A DNA stretch of 64,000 bases, from the NCBI GenBank assembly GCA_018398585.1, contig JAGTTD010000005.1, positions 6,255,355 to 6,319,354 of the forward strand, read 5' to 3'. The notes below the pieces were generated by a model. The model was not told the origin of the DNA. It saw only the letters and a program-made list of their open reading frames with translations, and did not search any database. Shown here in pieces: positions 1 to 12,100 of the stretch. The DNA comes from Simmondsia chinensis. Its lineage: Eukaryota > Streptophyta > Magnoliopsida > Caryophyllales > Simmondsiaceae. Position 1 is the first letter of the stretch, and the number at the start of each line of letters is the position of its first letter. The position numbers and the translations under genes were made by a program.

Positions 1-211
1 GCTGGTTGAACTTACTGGTATTCTGCAAAAAAAATTGGGTTACCGAATGAATTTGAAAGACTTGGTATTTGATCGTTGCTTACAAGCATTATGTCGTTCC
101 CCATTGGTTCCTCTTGAGCCTTGTGTTATTTATTTGTATCCTTTTTGTTGCTGGTCTCATTAGAGGATATATGAATGTTGAGCTGATTATTGTTGAAACA
201 AATAAGTGCAG

Positions 212-3200
212 GTGATAATTGATTCGCAGCCTCTTACTGTGGCTATACTTGCAGCTTTGCTATTTGGTGAATCAATTGGGTATGTCGGAGCTGCAGGACT
301 GGTGCTTGGCGTTATAGGACTTCTACTTCTTGAGGTAACTTTGTTGGTTGCTCTGGATTTCTTTCTTCACTTTGTCGGCCTCAGCGGATGTGCCTTTTAG
401 TGTAAATATTAAACCCCTCCATTTTCAAGGTTTTTTTTTTTTTTTTTTGATGAATCTTAGTGCTATATTTGAGACCTTGGGGCATGACTTACGCAGTTCA
501 CATTGCTTGTTCAGTCTATTTTACTCCCGTGTCTCTAATCATTGGAAGTACTATCACAACTAGGGGGATGCATGTTAGAACATCAGAAAGTACACCCTCT
601 GAGGTTCCGTTTGTTTTTGCTCTAGAAAATCTTTCTCCTAAACTACTAAAAATATTCTTCAAAGCTTTTCTTTTTTTTAGGAAATTAATTTCATTGCATA
701 GCTTTGCATGGGTTTAGGGTTTAGCTCAATTGAGGTTGAGCCGAGATTAGAAGAGTGTGATTAGAGGTGGCCAACGGGCTGGGCCGGGCTGGGGGCTTTT
801 GCTTCCAATGTTTAGTGCGTTTGGGCATTTTAACTTATTTTATGGTTGTATTTTGTATTTATATTGTTATAACTGTATTTTTTTTAATAAGTTATGATAC
901 ATTTAATTTTATAAAATATATTTATAATTTTATAACGAACTATTATATTATTATAGTTGTATTTTTGTAACAAGTTATAATACATTTCATTTTATAAAAT
1001 ATATTAGTAATTTTATAAGGCACTATTATGATGTATTGTATGTTATATTATATTATATATATATATATATAGAAAAAAAGAGGGCCTAGCCCTTGGCCCA
1101 ACACCAGGCCCATGCCGGGCTCGCTGGGCCAAGTCCCAGCCCGCCCATGGCCACCGCTAAGTGTGATGTTTGGGATGGGTTCAGGAGGACTGTTTGGTGG
1201 TGTGTAAAGGAAAGTAACTTACTTCTTGCGAGAAACAAGTACTCCCATACAAAGGAAAAGTTTTCCTCGGGAAGTATTTTTGCTCTTCAGTTGTATGAGA
1301 ATGGGGTGTAGGAGTACTTCCTCTCAGTCAAATGGAGCCTAAATGTTAAAAAGCTGAGGTCAAGTGGCATTCACGTAAATACATCAGCCTTTTGATGTGT
1401 AGTTATGTGGTGTTCGGGGGTGATCCATTGTGGTTGTACTACAGGTACCTGCAGTTGCATCTGATGGAAGTGATTTTTCACTGTGGGGAAGTGGAGAGTG
1501 GTGGATGCTTCTTGCAGCACAAAGCATGGCAGTCGGTACTGTCATGGTTCGCTGGGTCTCCAAATATGCTGATCCTGTTATGGCAACTGGATGGGTATGA
1601 TTTCAAAATCCGCTTTGTTATAAAATTTCACCCTAATCTTGTGATTATTTGAACACTTGAGATTAGGAGTTCTAGAATGTAGTCTTCTTTCTCTTTAGTT
1701 ATGGTCATGTTTAAGAACAAAGTTATGGAAACAAGGGCATTTTGGAAACCTAACTGCGTGTTCCAACAACAACAATCCCAGTGCCTCAAACTGTGTGTTC
1801 CAAACATGAGAATTTCTTTAGGTTTTCTTTATATGGTTTTCTAAGTGTTTTCTATGGAAATGAAAAATCCGAAAGCATGAAAATTGGTTCCCTCAATTGC
1901 AAAGGAAAACTTGGAAAATGGAGTTTGACTATTCTCCGATTGTTGGTACTAGCGGGATAAAACTAAAAAGTATGTTTCTTTAAGCTTTTTTATGCTTAAT
2001 ACTGACAATCCCTACGTCCCAAAATAAATCTCTTTCTATTTATGGCCTTCCCGAAAGAGCGCTGCCTTTTTGTTTGAATTGAACTAATTTTTGTTGTAGA
2101 TATAACATCAATGTGACGTATTTCTAAACTGGCATGTTTAACTCTGTCATAGCACATGTTTCTTGGCGGACTTCCTCTCGTAGCTATTTCGGTGCTTAAT
2201 CATGATCCTGCCTTCAATGGGAGTCTGAATCAGCTGACCCTGAGTGACATTTCTGCTCTGTTTTACACCTCCATTTTTGGTAGTGCAATCAGCTATGGAG
2301 TCTTCTTCTACAACGCTACCAGAGGTCATCTTCTGCTATTATTATCCATTTGTTGCCCTTTTTTCCTTTTATGAACTTAAAATAACAAATGGTATCCATC
2401 ATAATATGTAGATGATCCTCGCAATGCCTTCGAGCATGGAATCGAAATCGTATATTGCAGTTGTGATTACTGTGTTATGAAACAGGGTTGTTCTTAATGT
2501 AACAGGTCACAAAAATCACATTGGGGCTTTCTGGAATATAAGTTGCCTTTAATTATTGGAAAAAGAAAGTTGCATTTAAAAAGTATGTTTGTGAAAATTT
2601 GAGTTACAACCATACAATGTTAAATTTTATACCTATTGAATTGCTCTTTACATTTGAATACAGTTATAAGTATGTTCTATTAGCAAAATATGATATATAT
2701 GCATTTTGGCTACCATTACAAAATTATCCCTTACATAGTTTTTAGTTAAGAATCCATCATGTTACATAATGACCTCTTCTGCCTAAGTGAGATTTCACCA
2801 ATTGGTGGCAAAACATGAAACCTCAAGAGTACCAAGATTCTACCTCTTTCACACTGAAGTTGATTCTCTTAGAGTTGGTTTAGTATCATAATCGGTGTTC
2901 TGTTTTTGGTTTTGGAAAACCAAAAGTCGGGGAGTAAAAATTGACCTTTTCCTTATTTTTGAGAACCAGAAATTGCCTGGAATTCAGGATTTTGTTTTCC
3001 TCTATATTAAATGGGAGCAATTACGATGCAGGAAGCCTCACTAAGCTGAGCTCTCTTACCTTTCTGACTCCAATGTTTGCTTCAACTTTCGGGTAAGAAT
3101 ATCTATATTGCACTGATTCTACTGAACCGTTTTAGCGGTTTCACATTCCATCTCTTTGTCCAAGTAACATCAATCTAAAGCAAAAGCCTTTGTGCTTCCC

Positions 3201-4202
3201 TAGTAAAGAATGCTAAATTATGGATGATGTCAAATTTGGCGTGGTGACAAGTTTTCCTATTCAATTAATAAACTTCATGAGTCAACCATTTGAATAGAAA
3301 ATGTTCCAAAAATACACCTGATGCAATTGATCTAGTAGCAGCATCATTGTTTGATGGAACAACAATTAGATTCTGCAAATTACCATTTTGCTTATGCTGC
3401 CAAATTCGATACTGTGTGGAGCGACGCCAAATTACTGCATTACTGTTTTGAGAGGCATTGGCAGCTGAATAACCAAAGATGGCAAATTGTGTAATTTGGC
3501 AACCCTTGTAGATTAAAGCTGACAAAATTTAACACGACAAAGTCATATGAAACAAACTAGCGAGTTTGGGTTGGGTTGAATTTAACTCATTTAGATAATT
3601 GGATTGAATTTGGGTTATAACTTATAACCTGTTCATATAGTTAGGTTATTTGAATGCTGTACTATATATATATATATTATTCAGTAAATATTTTAACATT
3701 ATAATATGCTTTATGTTTATTGCTAGTATCAACTGCAAGGTATTAGTTGAGAAATGAACATTTAACAAAAAAGGGTTTTCCATATAATTAAACAAGTAAC
3801 TCGTGGATTACCCGTTATCAATTGGATTAGGTAGGGGCTAAGAATTCCTAACCCTTTGATTAAACTGGTTGGGTTTAGCTTAGCTTCATTTCTAATAATC
3901 CTTGCACAAAAATGAACACAATATGATACTACATATTTGTCAGCCCTATTCTAGATAACTTTAGTAAGAGTTCGAGATGGATATATGTATTCTATGACTC
4001 TTTTTTCTATAATTCTGCTTTGTGATTTCTCATCTGTGATTTGTTGATGATACCGTGTGCATAATATTCAACCTCTCTTATAATGCCTTTGCTGCACAGA
4101 TTCCTTGACCTGGGCGAGAGCTTCTCGAATTTGCAGCTGGTTGGCGTGTTTATAACTTTGGTTGCGATATACCTGGTGAACTACCGTACCAGCTCTGAAT
4201 GA
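212..4202 (+). CDS. EamA/WAT1-related transporter, plastid type (3' part of gene)
   Basis: Exons with GT/AG borders at 212-334, 1445-1594, 2153-2324, 3032-3092 and 4100-4202 join in frame to 202 codons plus TGA. The first exon starts at an acceptor and codes VIIDSQPLTVAILAALLFGE, the hallmark of the second EamA repeat in the drug/metabolite transporter superfamily. The closest relative I recall is Arabidopsis At3g02690 (WAT1-related, chloroplastic). Later exons carry a short hydrophilic loop (DGSDFSLWGSGEWW), further membrane segments, FGSAISYGVFFYNATRG, LTKLSSLTFLTPMF and a last helix ending YLVNYRTSSE. The N-terminal half and start codon lie left of position 1. The substrate is unknown; the family moves small metabolites across membranes. 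The introns are long: the first holds a hAT-type MITE (762-1159), and the 1-kb last intron holds only degenerate AT-rich repeat. Nothing coding is seen in 1-211, which is intron. Confidence 0.9.
762..1159. mobile_element. hAT-type MITE inside the transporter intron
   Basis: A 398-bp element whose ends are inverted repeats: TAGAGGTGGCC at the left, and the complement of TAGCGGTGGCC at the right. It is flanked by an exact 8-bp duplication AGTGTGAT (754-761 and 1160-1167). The TAGNGGTGGCC terminus and 8-bp duplication are typical of plant hAT elements. The GC-rich ends surround an AT-rich core with no transposase. ORFs crossing it are incidental. Confidence 0.85.
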
Positions 4203-4823
4203 ACACATCTGTCGTAGTGGGTTTGACCCAGTAAACATTATGCGCGTTTGCACTGTTACCGGAGTTGTCAAGACAGAAGACCAAAACACCAGTATACTAC
4301 ACGCATTCCTTGCTGTGATAGTAGCATACAGTCCGACCCACTAAGTTTGGCATATAAGGTTGATATATGTGGGATTTCATCTTTAAATTAATTGATATTA
4401 AGTGGAGTAACCAATTGGATTACAACTTCAACATGGGACTTCTTATTTGGTTGACATGTGAAGTTCTTAACATGTTGCACTGATCCGTGGTTGGTGTTGG
4501 ATATCTATTAGGAGTCCGGATTTGTCCAAGAACGAATTTGTGAATGTGCTTGCAAGTGATTGTACTGTAAGAAGGGATATTGCAGTGTGCAAATACATGT
4601 AGATCTTTACTAAAAATTCAAAAAAGGGAAAAATTAGCAATCCAATGTGCATGGAAATCAATCACTGTTGAAATTTTCGGAGGATAGGATATAAGTACTT
4701 GCAGCAACATTTCTAGTGCCTTAAGAGCTTCAGGTTCGGAGGGGTGAATGTACGTAGCCTTCTTCCTCCAGGGTGCTATTTTGAAGAGAGGCTCTTTCAA
4801 TATATATAAGTACTTGTAGAAAC

Positions 4824-5058
4824 CAAAGAAGGTACCAACACGTCGACACCGGTTCCCATCAGAACTACGAAAAACGTGCTTAGGCGAGAGCAGTACCAGG
4901 ATGGGTGACCTCTGGAGAAATCTTCACCCTCAGGTTGGGGACACTTGGAAACAGTCTCTCTTAAGGGGTAATACCCTGAAGGGGAAAGGCTGAGTACATC
5001 CGTTTCCCCCAGATCTTGTTTAGGCGGGAGCCCTTGGGGCATTGGGTATATTGCATGC
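4824..5058 (+). mobile_element. 5S rRNA-headed SINE, copy 1
   Basis: The first about 100 bp follow 5S rRNA: a CACCGG..CCCATCAGAACT stretch, then CGTGCTTAGGCGAGAG, then GTACCAGGATGGGTGACCTC. These cover the box A and box C regions of a type-1 Pol III promoter. The body (GTTGGGG..GGAAACAGTCTCTC..GGGTAATACCCTGAAGGG..GGCTGAGTACATCC..GGCGGGAGCCCTTGGGGCA) resembles the plant Au-SINE 3' region. It is flanked by a 19-nt imperfect target duplication (17/19 identical) at 4805-4823 and 5059-5077. Non-coding; the long minus-strand ORF here is incidental. Confidence 0.8.
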
Positions 5059-5077
5059 TATAAGTACTTGCGGAAAC

Positions 5078-6317
5078 TATGTAATTTAAAGTGCGCAAAT
5101 TGATGATAGTATCTGAATCAAAATTGACGTTTAGCACAGGAGTATATGCTGTTGTTCTCTATCACGAGTCAGATTTTGGTTAAGATTTTTTTTTTTTTTT
5201 TTTTTATAAGGAGGTCAGCAATATAATATAGATGAAGAAGAAAATATCTTAAAAGGGGCACAAGTCATGGTTGAAGCCTACAATGAAGAATAAAGGTTAA
5301 AGACAATGTCCTCAAATAGCCGTAAATGCAGTAACAGGCTACAAAAATGGGTTAAATCTTAAAAGACTTTATTGCTTAAGTAGAGAGGCATGATATTGAG
5401 CACCTCTAAAAGATGAAGTAGCTTGCAAGTAGCTCCGAACCAAACTTGTGATCTCCTCTCTCACGGCCATAACCGTCTTGGAATGTGAACATTGAATCCT
5501 GGAGTTGCTTTCATACCAAAGAACGTAAAGGTAGAGACAGGCTATGATGCTATCAATCTCCCTTTTTAGATATAATTGACTTTTATGAGACGGTGAGAGT
5601 GATATTAGATTCTGAACAACTCATTTAATTGCCGTCATTATCTCTTTTTTACCTGATATTATCCCTTTCACCCTTTTCAATCAAATGTGATTTCGATTTT
5701 GAAGAGAGTTTTTTTATTGAAAACTACATGTATTTTAGGTGAAGTATCAGAAAATCAGGTAACTTTTTTAATTTTTAAAGTCACACAAACTTTTCAAAAA
5801 AAATTTCAATGTCATACCAAATACTGACATCATTAACTTTTTGTTAAAATAAATACAAAATTACCAAAATGCTCTCAAAAAAACTTATTTTTTTATAAAT
5901 AAATTATAAACAAGTTTATAAATAAAGCACTCTGAAATTTTTTTTTTTTGCGGCAGACGTTTTTAGCAATGCATTAAACCATTAACAATTTTACAAATTC
6001 AAAGGTGAAGGATAATTTCATCATTTACAAATATATTACTTAATATAATTTAATTAAATTAAGTTAAATTTGATATTTTGATAAATTTATATCCTAAAAC
6101 GCAATATTTTAATGTCAGCATTAGGTGTAATATTAAATTTTTTTTGGAAAGTTTAGATATAACTTAAAAAAATTAAAAAAAGTTAGATAATTATCTAATA
6201 CCTCACCTAAAATATAGATAATTTTCACTTAAAAAAAGCCCTATTAAAAATGGTCTAATTTTTGTTTTTGTTTTCAACTTTTTCATAACTTGAATAAAAA
6301 CTAAAAAAGGAAAATCA
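5078..6317. other. AT-rich intergenic DNA between convergent genes
   Basis: No coding exon is recognised. The stretch is AT-rich with poly-T near 5190 and degenerate MITE-like sequence around 5690-6230. It separates the 3' ends of the transporter gene and the RLT3-type gene. Confidence 0.6.
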
Positions 6318-6535
6318 TAAACCATAAAAAAAACATTTCAAAAACCTCTAATTTTTAACTTCTCAAAAACCGAGAAAGTAAAACAAAAAAAGATACCAAC
6401 CAAATACTTACAAAATGCAAAAGAATAATAAACCATAAAAAAACATTTCAAAAACCTCTAATTTTTAACTTCTCAAAAACCGAGAAAGTAAAACAAAAAA
6501 AGATACCAACCAAATACTTACAAAATGCAAAAGAA
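6318..6535. repeat. recent 111-bp direct tandem duplication
   Basis: Two near-identical units, 6318-6428 and 6429-6535, each running from TAAACCATAAAAAAA through CCGAGAAAGTAAAACAAAAA to GCAAAAGAA. They differ mainly in one A-run. The high identity implies a recent duplication. Confidence 0.9.
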
Positions 6536-6639
6536 GAAAGGAAAACGAATCAACAGACAGATCGTACATTATTGCAACAGTGAACAGTACATTGAAATCC
6601 AAAATGATCCCCATTCTTGCATATCAGGACTCAGTGTTC

Positions 6640-7033
6640 ATGCAAGACAATGTTTTATTTGATGTATGACAAAGACCCACGATGAAAGAATATCTATCAT
6701 TTTCTTCTTCCTTTTAATCTGTCAAAATTTTATCAATGCCTTTTAGCATTTAATCACTCTTCCACAAAACCCAAAAAGAACTTCTACATGGGGTTCTAAA
6801 CTGTACAGCATATCGCCACCGACATTTCCCAAATCTCACAAGACAAAACTGTGGGACCCACCCTTCTGTACAAATGTCTTTGTTTCCTTCAATACGGGGA
6901 CCAGGAAGTACACTTACGCTCAGTATGATGCTGAGGAGCTCGAGTAGTCGGGCCATGCTGGAGATTTGAGAAACTCATCCATTTGATGATCCGTGTCTAT
7001 GATACTGGCATCGGAGTTCATGGGCATGCTTGT
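6640..7033 (-). other. probable 3'-terminal exon of the RLT3-type transcript (mostly UTR)
   Basis: On the minus strand a strong acceptor (pyrimidine-rich TTTTACTTGTTTCAG) ends at 7034. From 7033, frame 0 stays open for 37 codons (TSMPMNSDASII..., ending ..SSSASY) and stops with TGA near 6921. A possible AATAAA poly(A) signal lies at 6651-6656. The last recognised RLT3 exon ends with a stop codon directly followed by a donor-like GTAGGT (9108-9103), so this could be a spliced 3' UTR exon. Alternatively it is the last coding exon of an alternative isoform. RNA reads would decide. Confidence 0.4.
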
Positions 7034-7499
7034 CTGAAACAAGTAAAATTTGGGATTGGTTGGGATCGGTGAGCATACAGAGCATAAAGATAGCACACAT
7101 AATGAAGTTCACTCATTGGAACTAGGCGTACAAATGAGATGAACTGGCTCGAGGGTCGTTATTTAAATTGAGAGGTTTGGTTTCCTTTGAGTTCAAGTTG
7201 ATTCAAGTCAGCTTATTTAGCCAGGTGAGCCAAGCACAAGTAGAGAAAATCTCAGTTCAGCAGCTTAAGGACCAAATATCCTAAATACTAAACAACAAAC
7301 CAAGAAAAACAAAGAACTAATAACATAAAACCCTTCTAATAAAAAAAATAACATAAAACCCTTGAATCGCTCTACACATCAACCTAGGATATGTCAATGA
7401 AACCCTCAAAGCTCTTTGCCCAAAAGAGATCCCGGAAAGATCACCTTTTCCCAATGAATTCACTAGTGTATTTAGTCTTTAAACATATTGGCATTCCTT

Positions 7500-7800
7500 C
7501 TTAATCAAATACACCGAAGGCCAAGCTCAAACTAAATTACGAGCGTCGTATGCCTAAATGAGCCAAGCTCAGATCTCAATGAATCAAATTCAAGCCTAAA
7601 TAAGCAAAGATTGTCCTCAAGCTCAACTAAACCAAGCCAAAGTCCAACTAAAACAAGCCAAGCTTGAAATCAAAGTCTCAAGGCAAACAAAATGATGGCT
7701 AAGCCTCAAGCCTAATAAGCTTGGGCTTAAACTTGGTTAAGCTGACCTCCAACTCATACAACTTCAAACACAATAATACATACAGGAACTAAAGAGACAA
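7500..7800. repeat. degenerate AGCTC-rich hAT-MITE remnant
   Basis: Repeated AAGCTC / AAGCCAAGCTC / GAGCCAAGC words, as in the better-preserved copies at 23995, 32613, 44095 and 46415. No intact ends or target duplication are seen. Confidence 0.45.
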
Positions 7801-8162
7801 CAAAACATAACGATTTTTAATTTCAGATGCTTAGCTTCAGAGACTTTATGCTTCAACCACTTATTTGAGAATTTTCTGTCCCCACCAGGGGGTGCAGGGG
7901 TCTTGGACCCTACTTTATCACCCTCTGGTGCTTAGTCCCAGAAAAAAAAAATAATAAATTTAATCATCCACAGATTTTGCCACAGGACAGAAACTCTTCA
8001 ACTAGGCTATAAGGGGCTCTGTATATGAAAAAAAAAAAAAAAAAAAAAAAAAAAGACACCCTTACGATATGAAGACCCAGTAGAAGGCATTGATGTTGGC
8101 TGCCCAAGACAATTTAATAGCTCCTCACTTGACTGTGATTTTGACTTTGGCTTTTTGCTTTT

Positions 8163-8283
8163 TCAGGTTGAGGGCTCTTGGAAACAACCTTCCTTTAGGA
8201 TAATACCCTGTAGGGGTAAGGCTGCGTTCATTTCAACCCCCTAGACCCCACCTTGGTGAGAGTCTTTTAGGCACTGGGTTTTT
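8163..8283 (+). mobile_element. SINE body fragment, no 5S head
   Basis: Contains GGTTGAGGGCTCTTGGAAACA, GGATAATACCCTGTAGGGG, AAGGCTGCGTTCAT and GGTGAGAGTC..AGGCACTGGGT, the body and 3' end of the 5S-headed family. It starts at the body, so it is 5'-truncated. It lies between the last coding exon of RLT3 and the candidate 3' UTR exon. Confidence 0.7.
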
Positions 8284-8892
8284 TGTTGTTTCTTTCAAGA
8301 AATGCCATGTTGGCAAAAGGCAGGTTTGAAGCACAGTTTCGTCAGAAAACCTGGCGGGTGAAATTTCGTAATTATAGCCATTTATTGATTTAAGTTCTGG
8401 TCAAATTGGAGAAAATCCGGAAGGCCTGCTCTTAACAATGCTGATGATCATTCAACAAAGGGAATATATATATATATGGAGATTTATCACGTCCGTACCA
8501 TGTGGTTTGAGTATTTATCACCTAAGTATCATATTAATACATATAATGACGTACCCTCAAGTTTAAAAAATTTATCACTCGGATACCTCAAGTCCAAAAG
8601 TATCATGAATCAGGAACTCTTTTTGCCAAAATTTGGTTGATTTTCATTGGAAAATGTTGATGAGAAACATGATTCTAGGTATCTTTCATCAAAACGATGA
8701 TTTTTTTGCCGGATAAGGTTGACATGATATGTGATTTAGGCAATATGTAGGCAATACGATATTTTATATTAGCTGAATTTTCGCTTATTGTATATATTGG
8801 AATTTTATGGTACTTATGTTATAAATATTTAAACTCGAGGGTAAATATTTAAGCTTTAAGGTACCTAAGTGTTTATATATATATATATATAT

Positions 8893-9039
8893 AGGAGATG
8901 ACTCTTATAAGAGGGTAAAATCTGGACCACACATTTAGTTAAAGAGGGGGAAGGGGTGATGTCAGGTGGCATGAAGATGATGTCAGCAACCAAATGAGTG
9001 GTCCAGAATCAACCCTCTCATAAGAGGCATGGCCATATA
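8893..9039. mobile_element. short TIR MITE beside the RLT3 stop codon
   Basis: Inverted ends of about 45 bp: GACTCTTATAAGAGGGT..TCTGGACCACACATTTAGTT at the left, and its imperfect complement at 8990-9036. The core is under 60 bp. It lies within TA repeats, so a TA-type target duplication is possible but cannot be proved. Confidence 0.65.
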
Positions 9040-9045
9040 GGATAC

Positions 9046-9092
9046 ATATATATATATATATATATATATAGCGAGAGAGAGAGAGAGAGAGA
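9046..9092. repeat. (TA)n then (GA)n microsatellite
   Basis: An uninterrupted TA run (about 9047-9070) is followed by a GA run (about 9072-9091), immediately downstream of the RLT3 stop codon on the minus strand. Confidence 0.9.
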
Positions 9093-9108
9093 ACCTTGTG
9101 GCACCTAC

Positions 9109-12100
9109 CTAGTCTGTGTTAGCATTGATCTGTGGTCTATCTTCTGAGTTTGAAGCAATCAACGCATCCAATTTTACCAACCAGAGTGCAACAGCAGATG
9201 AAGTCTGGGGCATGTTGCGAAAACAAGCAACAATATCTTCAGATGTAGAGCCACCATCAAGTTCCACATTGCATTTTAAGAACCACGCCACATTTATGGA
9301 GCCAACGAAATCAGAAAGAACCTAAGACACACCATAGACAGTAAGCTACAAAGGAAAAAATGAGCTCCAAAGAATTCTCAGATAATCAAAAATAATGTTT
9401 CGCAAGGGCAGAAATAATGGATGTCCATAGCTTCGAGTAAATGCATAATTTAATACCTTTAAAAGCTCATGCAAAGATGACGTCCGTCTTAGTCTTCTGA
9501 CCCAAAGATTATGAGCAGATTTTCTCCAAGCACCAATGAACGCATCCTCAGGCATAACTGACTGGAAAACAAATTTTTAAAAGATTTAGTGAAGACAAAT
9601 TGCATTTACAACATCATAGCTGCACCTTTAATCCCAGATTTAGAGAGGAAAAATTTGCTCGAGGATGAAATGACATTAATCAACAAAGTAAAGTATTTGT
9701 CTATGACATAAACTGACCAAGTCTGTTAAGGGCCTATTTGAGAATGGTTTCTTTATATAGTTTTTAATTTTTTAGGATCTAAAAACCATATTTTAAAAAT
9801 GATCTTCAATATTTTTATTTTTATTTTTTTTTCTCATTTTGGGTTTTTATTTCTAGTTCAATAAGAACTCAAAACAGAAAAACAAAAAACAGTAAAAAAA
9901 ACTATTCTATAACTTAGTTTTTAGTTTCTCAAAACACCAAAACTGCAAATAGAAAACTTACCAAACAAACACTAAACCATTTTCATTCAATTAAATATGA
10001 TCATCCCTACTTTAAACCCTGGAGTCGGGCGATTATATCCTTTGCCATGCACGTAACAACAATGTGACAGTCCAGCAAATCAGCCTAAAAGCCTAAGAAA
10101 GGCGTCCCATGCCATATGTCATTCTTCAGGTCAGAACTTAAAGGGAATATAATCTTAAATTTCACTGCACAGTGCAGGATCTCTCATACAATAGTGAACT
10201 GAAACTTACACACTTAATCATGAACTTCGAGTCTGAATGTCATCAAGTATAAAGTTCTTGTAAGGGAATTTCTTTTTCCCCCCCTCCATATGACCACTTT
10301 AGCTATATGCTACTTTGCACATAACATCAAAGGCTCCGTTCTCAAATTTAATCAATCAAAACAGTATCTTTTCTCAAAACTCTTCTTCTTCCATTTGGTT
10401 CATGCTTGGCCAAGTTGAGATTTAATAAGGCATATTGACATGAGATTATGGCAGAAAATAGTTTCTCCTCCATGAAAGAAAATGGTTTCCCCTTTCATTA
10501 GGGAAGTAATTTTGCAAAATAATTACTATAAACAAAAATAATGCCCAAAAATGTCAAGAGAGGTCCAAAATATGACATTATCTAAAGACTACGTGAGGAC
10601 TTCTCCATTGATGATGGCAGAACCGGTGGTAAAAGTTGACACAACAAAAATTAGCTTCGTTACGTGAAAAAAGATTAAAAAAAAAAAGGGTTATCACTGC
10701 CATAGGTCTCTATACTTTAGCTGTTATGTCAATTTTACAGAAACACAACAAACCTCGATTGCGTGGATAGCAGCCTTGATTGCCTGCAACTGTGATGGTA
10801 GAACTTTATGCTTTGGATAACCATCATCTTCATGTCCACGACAAGTAGCTGTGTGGATTGCATATTTTTCTTCAAGATCAAAGTCAAGCTCAAATGTCGT
10901 ATGGCAAAACCTACAGTGTTTCTCATCTCTCCAATATAGATCATGACAACTTCGACATCTAGTCAATGAATCAAGATAGGACCTCCTGCCGTTTCTCACA
11001 GCATGAAGACTGGAGTAAAAGAAGTTCCATATCCAAAAATCATACGCTTGCAAGCGATGCCATTTTTGTCTTTGCGCTTCTACATCATTCTCAACTTCAC
11101 AAACTGAAGTACCAGATGATGAAACAGTAATTGCAGACATTTCAGTCAAATTCACGTTATCTACGTCAGAAACTGGTGATGAGCTTTCTTCATGGGTCCC
11201 ATCTACATCAGCATGATCAGATTGTCCAAACCCAGGAACTGTAACCCTGCTCGACATTTCTCCTAGAAGAAAAGCAACCCGCTTTTGCAACGATGCGAGG
11301 AGGACTGCTTCTCTTCTACCTCGGTTGTCCAAAGCAGCCAGCAGGGCACATAGAGACTGCAATTCAATTGAAAACATGCAAATTTGAAAAGATTTAATCA
11401 AAGTGCTGACTGCTAGAAATCTGAATTAGGCAAAAAGTAAAAGGTTCATGGCTTACCTCTTCAGAATCAATCACCTCCCAGTGCCCATCTTCTGAAGATT
11501 CAAAATAAACTCGCACGTGCCCAGGATCCTTATCGTCACAAGGACCCAAAAAGATCCAGTATCTATTATATCTACGATCAGAACCAAGAAATATAGATTG
11601 CATAGGATGCAAGTCATTTCCAATCTTTGTCCCTTTTGTGTTGCTTTTCTTCTTTGAGGATTTCTCCTTTCCACGCAACTGAGATATTAATGCCAAAGAA
11701 TCCACTGAATGGAATTCTGATGATGGATTCACTTCTTCCATGCCATGAATCCGTCTGATGCCGCCCCAGGGCATTGATGAGTTGCACTGCCTTGACAATG
11801 ATCTCTTTATTTTTGCCCCAGATCCATGCTGATAGATTCTTGGAACGCATTCTGCCAGGGCAGTCACTGGATCCTGCAAAAAATAATTACCCTTTAAGAT
11901 AATCTCACATCCCTTCAGAAATGAAGCAATTTATCTTGAAGATAGATGTTTTTTGTATGTAAGTGCGAGGTAGATGGGAATTGAGCCTAAGATCTTTTTG
12001 TCTCAGTGCCCGAACCTCAATGGTCTTCTACCATTACATCAAAGCCTCATTGGCCGGGAGATTGATGTACTACTAAAGAGCCAACTTGAACAAAACCGTG

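Noticed and set aside
4824..5058. Cassandra-type TRIM retrotransposon, which also carries 5S sequence
   Set aside because: No paired LTRs with TG..CA ends, no primer-binding site or polypurine tract, and a SINE-like 3' end with a TTG tail and long variable duplications.
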